Below, piece after piece: positions 1-12,730 of a stretch of 64,000 nucleotides of DNA; position 1 is the stretch's first letter, and each line of letters starts with the position of its first letter. The notes under the pieces were generated by a model that had not been told where the DNA came from, ran no database searches, and saw nothing but the letters and a program-made list of their open reading frames with translations. The position numbers and the translations under genes were made by a program. Location: the NCBI RefSeq assembly GCF_030272615.1, contig NC_081414.1, forward strand, positions 340,918,502-340,982,501, written 5' to 3'. Origin of the DNA: Cryptomeria japonica. Taxonomy: Eukaryota; Streptophyta; Pinopsida; Cupressales; Cupressaceae.

Positions 1-4
1 CCCT

Positions 5-917
5 TGTTGGGAATTGACACTCATTGGATTCATATGTTGTCATTAATGGCAACAAGATTCTATTGAAGGCATATACCAACATTTGGAGGCATACACCAAC
101 AGATACCGGCATTGAAATATTTAGGGTCATCACCAGCACCGACACCAACATCCAACACTTTAGTGAAGTCAACATCAGTTTGCGATCTGAAAGGTTTTAT
201 TTGTAAAATCATTTTGTAATTATTGTATAGGGTCGACATTAGATATCTTTTGTATTGTAAGCCGACATAAGGCATATTGTTTGTAAAGGGTATATAAGTT
301 AGTCTGTTAGGTCATTTGTATATAGAAAAAGGTACATGACTAAGGTAGAATAACTGTGTAATGTGAAGGATATGTATGTAGGTCATTTGTATGTGAATAT
401 AATATCATGCAATGATTAGTAGATGGTTTGTAAATCATTCTTGGAGGAAAGGAGATATTGGTAGAAGGATTCGAGGTTTATGAGCCCGTACAGAACAAAG
501 CTTTAAATAGAACTCTTTTTGGCATTGCAGATGAATTTTGTGAGTTTACTGGTACTGTTTTATCTCAGTAGAAGTGTGTAGTCAGTGAGACTCTTTTGTG
601 TTGAGTAGTGTGCTCTAGGCAGTGTGCCTTCCTACATGTGCAGGCCCCCATGCTATGTAATATCTTTCATATGGCCAATGAATTGATATTGTTGGTCAAA
701 AATACCACCGTAGGTTTTCCTCTTTGAGGTTTTCCATGTATAAATTCAGTGTGCTATGGTGTTCATTCATGTGGTTGGTTTATTTACTTCATGTTATATT
801 TTTCTTCATTTAGTGGTTTATATGTGTATGTTATAAAAGGCTAAAATCATGTATTACTAGAAGAACACTGATTCACCCCCCCCTTCTTAGTGTTCTTGGG
901 TTCATTGTATTCCAACA
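5..917 (+). repeat. N1 5' LTR (subtype A)
   Basis: It is 913 bp with TG...CA ends extended to TGTTGG...CCAACA. It matches 35759-35949 plus 50041-50745. A TATA-like box lies at 291-297, and a C-rich tract after GATTCA lies about 40 bp before the end. The primer site follows directly. Confidence 0.88.
291..297 (+). promoter_or_regulatory. TATA-like box of the N1 LTR
   Basis: TATATAA follows GTAAAGGG and is kept in the N1 3' LTR remnant near 50132. The N2 LTRs have TATATAGG at the same place. It is the likely core promoter; the start site cannot be read from sequence. Confidence 0.5.
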
Positions 918-919
918 AT

Positions 920-931
920 TGGTATTAGAGC
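920..931 (+). other. N1 primer binding site (initiator-Met tRNA type)
   Basis: TGGTATTAGAGC lies two bases after the LTR end. It is one base from the TGGTATCAGAGC primer site typical of plant copia elements, which is complementary to the 3' end of initiator tRNA-Met. Confidence 0.85.
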
Positions 932-991
932 TTGGTACCTTGGAGGAAGTTTAACAGCTTGAGGAAGATCCAGAATCCGGAATCACTGAAT

Positions 992-2239
992 ATGTCTATG
1001 GAGAAGCAACTTGAGATGGCACTTGAGGATTATGATGTTGAAAGGATGAAGAACCTAAAACTACAAGATGGATTGAATTCTGCTAATGAATTCATTCTTG
1101 TTCTACAAGAAAGGTTATCATATGCTCAAGCTCAGATAAAGGAAATTTTGCAAAACTAGGATGATGGAGAGAAAAATGCAGTTAAGGAACAATGTCAAAA
1201 ACTAAGTCAAGCAAACATGCTCATGAAAAATGAAATGCAAGACCTGACTATGAGGTTATCAATAGATATTGAGGATAGAAATAAGAAGGAAGAAAATCTT
1301 TCTATATCTCTAAAGAACAAATTTGAATAATGTGGTAGATTGACTCATGAGAATAATCTGTTGAGAACTAATTTGGTACAATCCTAGAATAATGAACAAG
1401 AGATAGAAAGACAAATAATGAATCTGAGAGATGATATAACTACTGCAAGTGAATATAAAGAAAAATCCAAGATCAGTGTTGCACAGTTGGATGATTTATT
1501 GAAAAGACAAAGGTAGAGTGAAGATTCTAGAGGACATGGATTTTTACAAGGCAAAAGCTCCGATACTACAAATGAAGATCAAAAAACTGGTATGTAGTAC
1601 TCATCAGACTAGAGGAAACTGGTAAGGAAATCTAATGCTTACAAATTCAATGGTATATGCTTTGTCTATAATCAATTTGGGTATATGGCTAGACAATGTA
1701 GAAATAGAGCAAATCAAAACTACAATTTAGTTCCTTGTCAATGTAAAAATTGCAAGAAATATGGTCATAACTCAGAAGATTGCATAATGAATGTTAAATG
1801 TCATGCATGTGGAAAGTTTGGACATTTAGCTAATCAATGTAGGTCAAGGAATGACACCAGATATGTCAAAGAAATTCAAAAGAACAATGTTACATGTTAT
1901 GCATGCAACAAAATAGGTCATATTGCTAAGTACTGTAGAAGCAATACTACACCAATTAACAATGATAAAGCAAATGAGAAAGGAAAGCATAAGGTAGATG
2001 AAATACAACAAGATCACACCAAGATATGGGTTAGAAAATCTGAAGAACCAAGTGGAGATGCAACTACACCGGTAATTGCAGTTGTAACTCCACCGGTAGA
2101 ACAAAGCATTCCTGTACCGGTAGGAAATTCAATTGGTAACAGAGGCATACAGGTTAGGGGTTGGAAAATACATTGCAAATCTTTCATATTCCCTAGAAGA
2201 GATCTAGAAAGAAATCTGGAGAGTGGTATTTATCATTGA
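992..2239 (+). pseudogene. N1 ORF1: Gag-like protein, coiled coil plus zinc knuckles
   Basis: The first suitable ATG is at 992 (MSMEKQLEMAL), matching MAMKKQLEMAL in N2. About 415 codons stay in one frame but are broken by several stops, the first at 1157. The N-terminal half is charged and coiled-coil-like (LKLQDGLNSANEFILVLQE and similar). The C-terminal part carries four zinc-knuckle units: a decayed first one (CFVYNQFGYMARQC) and three of the C-x2-C-x4-H-x4-C type (CKNCKKYGHNSEDC, CHACGKFGHLANQC, CYACNKIGHIAKYC). Such knuckles bind RNA in retroelement nucleocapsids, so a packaging role is inferred. The usual copia capsid domain is not recognisable. ORF2 lies downstream. Confidence 0.7.
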
Positions 2240-2512
2240 TGGAGGTTTATCTAGCATAAAACTATGAAACTGACATCCGGTACAGTACATCACTATGCAT
2301 TTATAATAGTGATGAATTAGGGTTTACTCATTGATAAAAAGGGAAAATGGACTCATTTTCACTCACCCAACACTTGAGAAAACCAGAGAAAAACAAAGGT
2401 GAATCATAAGTGATCAAGAGCGAGAAAAGGCATTCTAAAGAATTTCTAGCAGTCATCTGAGAAGTAATCAAAACCCTTCAACCGACGACTATTTTCCAGG
2501 TATTTCTTTGAA
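2240..2512 (+). other. N1 spacer between ORF1 and ORF2
   Basis: No coding sequence is visible. Just before the ORF2 ATG both N-family copies carry a pyrimidine-CAG-GTATT string (TTTTCCAGGTATT here, ACTTTCAGGTATT if N2 is joined across C2). It resembles a splice acceptor, but no matching donor was established. Confidence 0.4.
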
Positions 2513-5491
2513 ATGGCATTCAAATCATCACATTCTCCTAATTTCATTGTGAATCCCACTGTTGTTGAGGTCAAGGATAGGCTAAGGCCCATTTTCAAGG
2601 AAGTTCCCCAAATTGCTAGGAAGGAAGACTCTACTAGCGCATTTTCGAGGGTTCCCGATGGCATGGTTTATGTGGAAAATGTCAGGGCCTATATTCATTG
2701 CACCTTGGAGGATTTAGGCACTCAAGAAATCAAGGGAATATATCAATCTGTGATACTAGGTAGCTCTGGTATAATCAATCCAAAATATCAAATCATTAAG
2801 GATCTAGGGTTACCCAGAATCCTGTATATACTGGAATTCAAGGATGAAGTGATCAGATATGTTTTGAGAAGGGTCCATAATGAATTCATCTAGTCGAAAT
2901 GGTCCCACATGATCACCAAAGAAGCTATTCAGGTGGTTACTGGCTTACCTAAAGTTGGACAGGAAATAGGAAAGAAGATCTTGAACACTGTGGTTGAGAA
3001 GCTCACCGACGCAACCCATGATGGAAGATCAATGAGGGTCAGCACCATAAAAAACATAATGTAAAATTTTCTAGCAAAATCATTGGCTACAAGGTAACTC
3101 AATCAAGTCAATTGAACTTTGTTGCTAGTTCCTATATCCATGCTGCATATCAGATGATAAAGAATAATTAAAAGTATGACTTGTGTGAATGGTTAAGGAG
3201 TGAATTAATGATTGATCTTGGAAAGATCAAAGGTGTTAAGAAAGGAACTTTCTGATTTGGCAATCTTATTGTCTGTTTGATGTTATACTTCATGAATGAG
3301 CTACCAGGTTTGGGAAAGAAACGTTGGGCTCATGACATACCGGTAGGTATGCAGATCAAAGATGCAATCACTGATCTTGGTAGTAATAGGGATGAGAATC
3401 TTTGGGGCTACTTCAAAACTTTTCAGGAGAAAATGAGATTGAGGGAAAGAATCTCCAAACACATTGTGGAGAAATATTCCACTGATATTTTCTTCATGGT
3501 AAAAATAGATGAGACACTGATGGAAGCAGTGGAACCTAGAACTATATGGGTCACTGAATTGGGTTATGAAGTAGATGATAGCATTTTGGAGCTATATGCT
3601 AAAATGTTGATTGATTATCCTTTGGATGATAAGGCTCAACACTTTGGCACTGCAAAGGAAAGGATTTTGAAGTTAAAATTAGTTTCAACAAGAAAAGAAG
3701 GGAAAAGAAGATAGACAAAATGTCTGCATTTGTTTAGAATGTAATTCATAGGATAGATACAGAACTAGGTTCTAGACCTAAACTGGTAGATCAACTAGCA
3801 GAGGTTAGTTCACTTGAGGTGAAGAGGCCTGAAACTTTCATTTCTTCTATCACTTCTATCTCTCATCTAGAGGATAATCAACCTCTTGCATTCAAAAGGG
3901 TAAAGAGGAAGAAAGCTGACAAGCCTCTGGTATAGGAGAAGAAGGTGAAACCAAGAAGGAAGCTAATTAGAAAGGTAACAACTACATCCACATCTCCAAC
4001 AAGGAAACCTACTCAGAAGAAACAGCCTGCTCCATCCACTCCTGCAACCCACAGTAATAAGAAAAAGAGTGATGAAGCAACTGAATCTAGTAAAATGACT
4101 TGTGCAGTTAATTGATGAGGTAACTAAAGATGGAATTTTGAAGAATGTGTCAAGTTTTTATGAATATTTAGATGATAATGATAAAAATTAAATAGAAGAA
4201 GAAATTTTATTACATTTAGACATATATAAGAAGGCTTTGGTAGAGATTTTGAAGGAAATTACCTTATCATTGTACAATAAGTTAGATGCAAGGAGATTAG
4301 ATGCAATCAGGAGGGACAAAGGGATCAAAGAAGTTGAAATTTTGAATATGTGTGGCTCTATAAATAATGAGGAAATGAAAAGGTGTATAGATGTTGCAAA
4401 TAGAACAATCTTTAGTAGAAAAATCCGATAAATAGGCCTAATGATGGGTAGAGTCAATGAGATAATAAATGAGACCAAAGATGGCTGGGCCAAATTCTTC
4501 CAAAAGAATCCTGATTTTCTCACTTCTCATGAAGAATTTGCTAAGACAACAACTCCCACCATTCCACACAAATCTAAAGGGAAAGGAATTTTGGGAAGTT
4601 CAAATCAAATTTTGAATGAACCAACAGATAGACCTAAAAATGATGAGAGTGTATAGACTAAACCGACAAAGACTACATTTGTAGAGTCTTAGCAAGGTAA
4701 AATAGATAATGTACAGTTTACTGATAATATTGTGGATAATACTCTACCGATAGTAACAGATATTACAGCAAGTGGCGAAGCCACTAGTGTAAAAGAGGAT
4801 GAGAAAAGGGAAACACTGGGAGAGGATAAGGAAGATAAGGAAAAGGAGACCGAAACGGTAGTTGATTCCCAAGCAAAAATTTTTGCAATTGACACTTCTC
4901 AAGTTGAGAAGAAATCAATCACAGAGATGAGTCCCACAAAGCTATTGATGATGGCTACTCAAAAGCTAATGAAGGAAGGATTTGCTAACAAAGGAATAAC
5001 AGATCAATCAATAATAATTTCCGACAAGAAAACACTTGAAAGATTTGCTCTGGCCAAGAAAGCCGCTTTTGACCAGATTATTGAGAAAAAGAAGACGAAG
5101 GTTTTGAAAAAAAAATTGTACTCATTGAAAATTCTTTGAAATAGTGTACTAACATCTACAGGGTCTATTGTAATATAGATATTCTTATAGTTAAGAGGTT
5201 AAAGGAATTACATGAAAATATTTCTAATATTGCTAGATCTTTTGATGGACTAACTTCACTTACAACTTCCATTGATGGACAAATTTTGACTTTGGAGAAC
5301 CAAGTTTTTTTTTTTGAAAAGGAAAGAGAGAAGATCATTCAGAGAGAAAGGATTCTTAGAGTTTTGGTGAGTCCAAGATTGGATTTACTTGGTGTACATA
5401 AGAGAGAATGTATGGATATGCTTGTGAAGCCCACACTAGTAGAAGTCACTAAGAAAGAAACACTTGCACATTTACTGAGCGGACTTGTATC
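2513..5491 (+). pseudogene. N1 ORF2, 5' part: unrecognised ~1,050-codon protein
   Basis: ATG at 2513 (MAFKSSHSPNFIVNPTVVEV). The product aligns along its length with N2 ORF2 at 45710-48886. Visible parts are an N-terminal globular region (VKDRLRPIFKEVP, AYIHCTLEDLG), a conserved middle (LGKKRWAHDIPVGMQIKDA, VEPRTIWVTELGYEVDD), a Lys/Pro-rich linker, and a C-terminal coiled-coil-like part (LTTSIDGQILTLENQ, GVHKRECMDM). There are frameshifts between 2893 and 3277 and in an A-run near 5106-5114, plus several stops. T1 interrupts it at 5491; the last codons resume at 25015. I do not recognise the family. The string ITKEAIQVVTGLPKVG recalls plant transposon-protein domains, but that is only an impression. 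Confidence 0.65.
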
Positions 5492-6900
5492 TGATGCTCT
5501 GCAAAATGGACAAACGTTAGATTAAAACCTGTGGTCATATAATACACAAAAACCTATGAAATTGTTAGTGTTAATCAACCAAAAACTAATCTAAGCAAGC
5601 ATATCAAAAGAGACACTAAAAACATGATAAAGGATTTAACTATGGAAGTAAATACAACGAGACATCTCCAAATGCATTTTAACATACTCTTAGCTCCTTC
5701 TCCTTTGTTCCTCTCCTCTCCAAGTTCCAAATTAGTGTAGCTCTCAGCAGATTTTTGCACTATGGTTGCTTATGGAGGTTCAAGATTGACAATGCTTATA
5801 ACTTATGCTATGCAAGTGTGAATAAAAGCTGAAATGAGAGATTTATCTAATTAACTAATAAATTTTAAACCAAAAGAGTGAATATGATGCTAAATGCTCT
5901 CTAGAGATGCCTATAGATTAAATGCATACAATTTTTCAGGATTTGGATTATGAAGAAATGGGCTCTATTTATAGGAAAAATGGAGCAATGGATGGCTGAG
6001 ATTGAGTAATCTCAACAAGGGTCAGGATTGAATGATATTAAATCCATGTGAGGACTTTCAACTCAATCCTAGGATGACAAGTGTCAATATGAGATAGGTT
6101 AAGAGGAGAGGGAATAAACATTAAATGCTTGACATGACCTGAGAGTTAACTTGGGAGTTTAAGGTCAAGGTTGGGTTGAGTGAATAACTTCTTTATTTAA
6201 AGAATAAAGCTTTTATCCAATGGATAAACTCTTGTGCAAAGGTAAAAGGGATAACCATGGTCAAAGCAATAAATGCTTGAGGAGACACGAGTTACATGAG
6301 GGCTGAGTTAGAGGTTAACCATAAATGGTCATGTAAGAGCCATAAGTGGTTTAGAAGACTTTAGAGGTTAAATTGTTGAACACACAAAGCATTTAATGCT
6401 TTTCAAAGACTCTGAAGTCTTTGAGAAGTGACTCCAAGTTGCTTAGGAATGTGATAATAATTAGGGGGTGGATTAGGCTAATTAGAAAGAGGTTAGAAGA
6501 ATCTAGAAGGGGGTTAGGATTGCAAGTGGGTTTGGTGGGTGAGAGAAAATAGGATTTTAATTAAAATAAAATAAAATTATTTCAACTTGTGGTTGCAACT
6601 TGCATTTGTAGGAAAATGCAAGTGGAGGGGGGAATAATGATTTAAATAAATATTTTATTTAATTTATTTAAAAGAGGAAATAAGATTAAATTGAATAAAT
6701 AGTATTTATTCATTTAATTGAGTGTGAATTTGGTTGAATGAATTAATTAACTTAAATTGAATAATTTATTTAAATAATAGGAGAATGCTTGAAGATGAAT
6801 TAATTAAATATTAATTTAATTAACTGATGGCCAATGGATTTTTAATCAAATAAATACTAAATATTCATCTAATTAAAATGGATAGTTTTATGTGACTACA
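5492..6900 (-). repeat. T1 3' LTR
   Basis: In element orientation it starts TGTAGTCACATAAA (plus-strand end TGTGACTACA at 6900) and ends TCA at 5492. It matches 23603-25014 and the fragment 32543-33909. A TATA-like TATAAATAGAGCC reads on the minus strand at 5961-5973. The right half is rich in AATTAATTAAATAA. Confidence 0.88.
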
Positions 6901-6945
6901 TTTACCCGTCTTTGAGACAGTGCGGTTTATTGCTTTGTTTCAAAG
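6901..6945 (-). other. T1 polypurine tract and adjoining hairpin
   Basis: Read on the minus strand, CAAAGACGGGTAAA abuts the 3' LTR start and is the likely plus-strand primer. Overlapping it, 6910-6924 and 6931-6945 form an imperfect inverted repeat with 15-nt arms and a 6-nt loop. The same layout stands beside T4's LTR at 63960-63995. Confidence 0.6.
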
Positions 6946-8089
6946 AAAGAAAAATAGGTGTGAAGAAATGCCCCATAAAATGTTAATTTAATGGGTGGTA
7001 TGCCCCCTCAAGAGATGGGCCAAAAAATTTCAAAAAATCGGGCGATCTCTTGAAAAAAATGAAAATTCGCAGGATGGTAGAAGAGAAGAAGTTAGCAATA
7101 CTAGTAAAAAATAGAAGAAATTGGAGATAAAATGGAGAAATGGGAGGCTCAAAAAATTCATGGGGACCACGGTGGTGAGCGGGGGAAAATTAGGGTTACG
7201 ACGAAGGGTTTATATGAGGAGAAAGGGGTGAAAACAGGCTCATTTGCATTTGCATCCATAGTGAAATTTTAGCTCTGATAGTGACTTTTGGAGGAGCAAG
7301 CAGCAGTCAAGATGTCAGTTCCCATAGCAGAGCACCAATTAGAGTGAGTCCATTGATTCCAACAGCTAGACAATTATGGACCAACGATATGTGAATTTGA
7401 ATTTTAAATTTTTATGCATTTTTGATATGTTTTTTGCTCATTCCAAGTTGAGTCGACACAATAGCGCTAAAACTGTGTTTTGGTGCTGTTGTTAACTTAA
7501 TTAGCACCATTGTGCCGCTATGGCACTATTGCGTAGTGGTTTTAGCACTTTTGCCAAGGTTAGCGCTATTGCATAGCTGTTTTAGCACTTTCATTTATTT
7601 AGCACTATGTGGTAGTTGATTGAGTGTTGTTATGGTGAGGTAGCGCTATTGTGTAATCAATATAGTGCTATTGTTATTTGAGCACTATTGCCTAGTTGAT
7701 TGGGTTCTTTTATTAGGAGATTAGCGTTGTTGTGTGCAAGATAACACTTTTGTGTCAGAAAATAGATGCCCTAGTTTGTTTGAACAAAAATCTCCCAATG
7801 CCAATGATGGATGGATGGAGAGATGAGGCGAGAGTTGTTTTGAACCATAGCAGCCCTGATGAGACTTAGGTCATTAGGATAAATGCCTGTTGAAGTCTAG
7901 GTGTGCCATGATTTCTTACCTGTTGAGGTCCGAAGATACTTGATCAAAGTATTTGTTGATAGTCTAGGTTTAAACTTAAGAAAGTTTGAAATAAAACAAC
8001 TAATGATGATGGTTGATGCACTTGTGTAGGAGGATCTTCGTGTCTTATAGTTCCGCAAGAGGCATCCCACCACATAGGTGTTGCACAAT
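6946..8089. other. T1 3' non-coding region with AGCGCT-type repeats
   Basis: No supported gene. TAGCGCTATTG-like units recur from about 7459 to 7740, with variants TAGTGCTATTG and AGCACTATTG. The opposite end of the element's interior carries the reverse complement as its main form. A 9-bp inverted repeat (TCAAGAGAT / ATCTCTTGA) sits at 7008-7016 and 7045-7053. Confidence 0.5.
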
Positions 8090-10003
8090 CAATTGACAGA
8101 GGTCAAGGTGGATTGCATTACAATGACAGGCTTGTACGATGTGATGTACATGCTCATGATTTGGATGAATTACGGTTTGATTATAGCATTGGCAGAGCGG
8201 TGGCATAGTGAGACATGTGCGTTTTACTTAGCGTAGGGGGAGATGACAGTTACACTGGAGGATGTATGGTGCATCCTGCACATTCCCATTTGAGGAGACC
8301 TAGTGACATATGAATGATCTTGGGGGATAGCAGCTATACAATAGTTTTTTGAGGAGGATGTGTATATTGATGATGGGTCGATAGCCTGGGAGGACATAGT
8401 AGCCTTGTATGAGCTATTACCAGTAGTGTTATCAGGGATTGTTGGGGGACTATTGTGTCCAAATAGACAATCGCATGGACTTGTCATTAGTTGGGGGCAA
8501 GTGATCAAGTAGATGATTATAGAGGGGACCCGATTTGTATGGGGACCGTGCATGCTATCGCACTTATATCAGGATCTTCATGAGGTCGCATACCAAGGGA
8601 GGGGCTCATTGGGAGTGGGTATCACATTACTACATATTTGGGCATGGCAGCATCTACCTATGACTCAACCAGTCAGTTTGAGATTTTAGGCAGTGGATCA
8701 ACCCTATGTATACATGTATTGGGGGATGATGAGTAAGCCCCACCTAGGGAACTTAGAGTGGTGGCGGTGGGCACTGGATGACTTGGATACAGTGATTTCA
8801 AGGTCGTATATTGAGTGTGAGCCATGGGAGGGTGATGCGGAGGCCTTGCCATAAATGTTCATGATGTGGTACCTCATTGGTAGCACAACCTACAATGTGT
8901 TAGAGACAGTTGCCTGGCAGGGTGTTGAGACAGTTTGTGCAGAGGCAAGGATTGCCTAGTGGTTCAGGAGAGTATGCACAAGTAGTACGAGAGAGGTACT
9001 TATGGGGGCTAGTGCTACCCTATGATCAGGCATTGGCAGAGTTCCGCACACTATACGCGAGACCATGGCATATGAGGTCGAGGATGGTGGATGCTGGGGT
9101 GTCAGAGGAGTATACACAGTATATTACAGCACATCTAATTCTGCGGATATCAGATCCGATAGAGCTGATTCTAGATTTTGAGGAGGAGAGGGGATAGAGG
9201 AGGAGAGGAGGTCATAGAGTAGTGGGTGAATTATGGAGAGGGAATGGTGGTGATGGAGATGGTGGTGGTGGGGATGGAGGAGGAGGAGGAGGGGGTGGTG
9301 GGTTTGGAGGAGGTGGCGGATTCAGAGGTGGGGATGGGGGTGGTGGTCAATTACGGTGGAGAGGGAGAGGTGGGCAGCCATTGCGGCTATCTCAGGGACC
9401 TTTGATATAGGGAGGCATGAGATTAGGTGGCAGGGATGTAGATGAGGGAAAAACACCTATGGATACAAAGGACGGAGCCACGGGAGAGGGAGCCACTAGG
9501 GGGGCACCTATGGATATGAGGGAGGGAGCTATAGGTGGAGATCTGTAGGATCATATGATAGGATATTTACAAATCACATAGAGGATTTGGAGGCAGAGGT
9601 AGCAGCTAGAGATGTGTAGCTATTTACACAAGAGTAAGAGCTTACTGTGGTGTTGTGGGAGAGAGATTAGGCCATGGACAAGGTGATCCAGTTGTAGGAG
9701 AGAGTGAGGATTTTGGAGGGAGTACAGGGACAGAGGCCATCTATGGAGGCATTGGCAAGGGAGGTACGGAGAGAAGGTCGAGAGGTTGATTACTGGTGGG
9801 GCTTATACGAGTAGGAGGTACCATCTAGTCGACAGGCACTAAGTTATTCACAGATGTGTCAGGAGAGATCAGAGCGGTCTCAAAGGATACAGAGCAGTGG
9901 TGGTGTGATGGGTCCTCCTTGGAGAGATAGATCAGGTGGTGCAGGGGCTAGTGGGGGAGAGGGTGGAGATGGGGGTGCAACATCTGGTCAAAGTGACATC
10001 TGA
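8090..10003 (+). pseudogene. Plant mobile domain (PMD) protein remnant, antisense inside T1
   Basis: The plus strand reads GLYDVMYMLMIWMNYGLI, then ALAERWHSETCAFYLA, a stop, then GEMTVTLEDVWCILHIPI. This matches the PMD signature in which an ERW-x-PETHTFH-like segment precedes GEMTVTLEDV. The domain's closing motif appears as GRVLRQFVQRQGLP near 8913, in another frame. A Gly-rich stretch (about 9235-9345) and a charged, coiled-coil-like tail (HIEDLEAEVAARDV, ERVRILEGVQGQ) run to a stop at 10001-10003. At least six in-frame stops and one frameshift near 8905 make it a pseudogene. It is antisense to T1 gag-pol, between integrase and the 3' LTR, where Tat elements are known to carry extra ORFs. 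PMD proteins related to MAIN/MAIL1 act in plant silencing, but a role here is unknown. Confidence 0.75.
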
Positions 10004-12730
10004 GAGAGTATTTTGTATGTATTTATTTTATCATTTGGACAATACCTTGGATGGCTCTTGGTAGCCAATTTTTTGGACTTCATTGTACTCTAATACATTA
10101 TATTTTTGGCAATATGATATGATATATGAGGAGATCCCATAGTTGTGATGATATGCATGTTGATGATATGTATGGATGTTTATGCATGATGATGATTTTA
10201 TGATTTTATGCTTAGATGGATAGTTGTACTTGCTATATGTATGTGTTTATGAGATGAGTCCTATACACATGTTTGTATGATGATTTATGCCTACATGATG
10301 TCTATATGCATTTTTTATGAATGTGATGCTAATGATGTATATGCAGGTTTATATATGCATGCATGATGTGTTGGTGATGTAATGCCTTATGTATGTAATG
10401 CCATGATGGTTATGTGTGCATAATATAATGATAATTATGATGGTACTTTGGATTTTGATAAGACAAGGAGATAATGATATGCAATGATGTTTATAATATA
10501 ATGTGCTAAAATAAATGATTTTATATACGTAAATGCATCTAGATGTCTGTTAGATGAGTGCAATATGGATAAACAAGTGTAAAATACAAATGTTTAAATG
10601 ATGATTTCTAAATGAATGCATATGGATAATGTATGAACCACTGTTGAGGCAAATGATTTTGTTTTGATGATTCTAAATGTTGGAAAATATGATGAAGTGA
10701 AATGATAATGCAATGATAATGCCAACTCATGAATAACTGCACCTTAAGGCAATTAAAGAGTAGAATGAATGCATGTTTGTAATGAATCCTAAATGAAATG
10801 AATTGAATGAGTATAAAAATATACTAAATGGATAAATGAATTCACTTTAACTAACAGATAGATAAATAGATGTATGCAATGATAAATGATGATAAATGAT
10901 GATTGGTAATTGACACTAAATGAATGCACAGTAATGGTTAATACAATCAAGGACAATTGTATCATATGAATGAATCTAAATGTCATGATTTATGCAATGA
11001 TGAAATGATATAATAAGATTAATGTCAATAAATGATAATGAACTATATGTAATTTTATGCAACTAAATGATATGAAATGCACTCGATGTAAATGCAACTA
11101 AATGTAATGATGATGATATGATCATGATAGATGAATGCAAGGTTGTTTAGACTTTGCATGATGCACTGATAATGTATCAGAGTACTCCATCATTATTGTA
11201 TCCAAGACCAACTCAATTTTCACATAACTGCTCATATTAACTTTGTTCACACTTGCATACAAAACTATGTATATGAATAATGAATGAATAAATGGATGGG
11301 CCATATGCAATAGAATGCTATATAAACAGATGTGATGGAATGACGATCCATAGTGCTTTATTTTCATCATTGAGCTTTTAAAATGTTGTAAGAAAATACA
11401 AGCAACTTGACATAATGATTCAAGATGACCTGAGTATTCCTTACATGGATTTTAATATAGCAAGTTAATATAAGCAACTTGATATAATGGATCAAGTTGA
11501 CCTAAGTATTGCTTTCAGAATAGACAAGGATTATCTCCTTTCATGCATGACTTGGAACGTCCTCCTTGATCTTTTGTCGATCATATCCTAAGACAAGTTC
11601 ATACCATAGTCAGAGATAAACCATTGTCGAGTTTGGGTGAGGCAATAGGAACCAAGGATGGAGCATTGTACCTGCAAGAAATAGCATATATAAAGAATAA
11701 AGAATATGGACCCTCGATAATGGTTCATGCTCATATCGTTGAGGTATACATTGTAGTCATCAAGTCGTAGTGATCTATGACTATTTTTTTTTTGCATAAG
11801 ATCACATAGCTTAGTGAACTTCCCATGTAGACACCATTAGGACATGCCCCAGTACTTCATCAGAATAATTGGAATAATTCATAGAAGATACACAAACAAT
11901 GTTGTAGGAACCTGATATATACATAAATGAATGAATAACCAACAAATCAACCAAGTACTTGATAGCTTAAACAAAACTTTCTTGTCAAAGAAAATGTCAT
12001 CTTGTCTTTGTTTTTGGTAGGGAAGGATGCATCCTTGTTTAGACTGTTTGCATGTTTGATGTTGATTGTTTGGTTGATCAAATAAGTGGTCATTGTTGGA
12101 GTATTTCACAATGTTTGCTTGGTATCTACTTTTGAAAAAAGTATATAAAGGGTGTTGCCATGTTTTTGATTGATTTTTGATGTTTTATCATGTTTTTGGA
12201 TTTTGTGAGATAGTTTTTAATGTTTTTGTAATTTCTAAGACAATTTTTCCAATGTTTTTGGTATTGTGATGATTGTTTTTGAATTTTTTTGGATTTTGTG
12301 AGATAGTTTTCAAATGAAGAACTCAATGAATCACAAAACAATGTAGTATCCACTTCCATCAAACTAGATTAAGGGTATTGCCCCCAGTTAGACATGACTA
12401 TGAAAAAGTGGGATGCCAGACATGTGAGGTACTTATCCTGGATTGCAGATCAATAACAAGCCATGGTTTGGACAGATGGATGGGTGGATGTAGTGAATGT
12501 GATTGCAACAAGTCTGAAAGACAAATGGAGCCAGAGCCTTTATGAGTAGCACCTGTTTGCTAGGTTTTCACCATCACAATTACCCAAGGTGCCACCAGAG
12601 TGGTTGTTCACCATTTGGATGCATGATTTTTCTTTACTATTTTGATGTTTTTGTATTTTCTTTAGGACATTTATCTAAAAAATTTTGGTGTTTTTGTTGA
12701 TATGTATGGGAGCTTAATGCTCTGTGCAGC
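10004..12730. other. T1 spacer between PMD frame and integrase, no gene seen
   Basis: AT-rich and low in complexity. From about 10100 to 11150 it is dominated by degenerate ATGATG/TATGCATG/AAATGAATG words, and near 12130-12300 by TGTTTTTG words. Short frames here lack domain signals or copies elsewhere in the window. Confidence 0.5.

Noticed and set aside
7459-7740. CRISPR-like array from the AGCGCT units
   Set aside because: Spacing is irregular, units are degenerate, and the setting is a plant retrotransposon.
9222-9410. Independent Gly-rich protein gene
   Set aside because: It continues the PMD frame in T1 and has no own promoter or ATG context; treated as part of that pseudogene.
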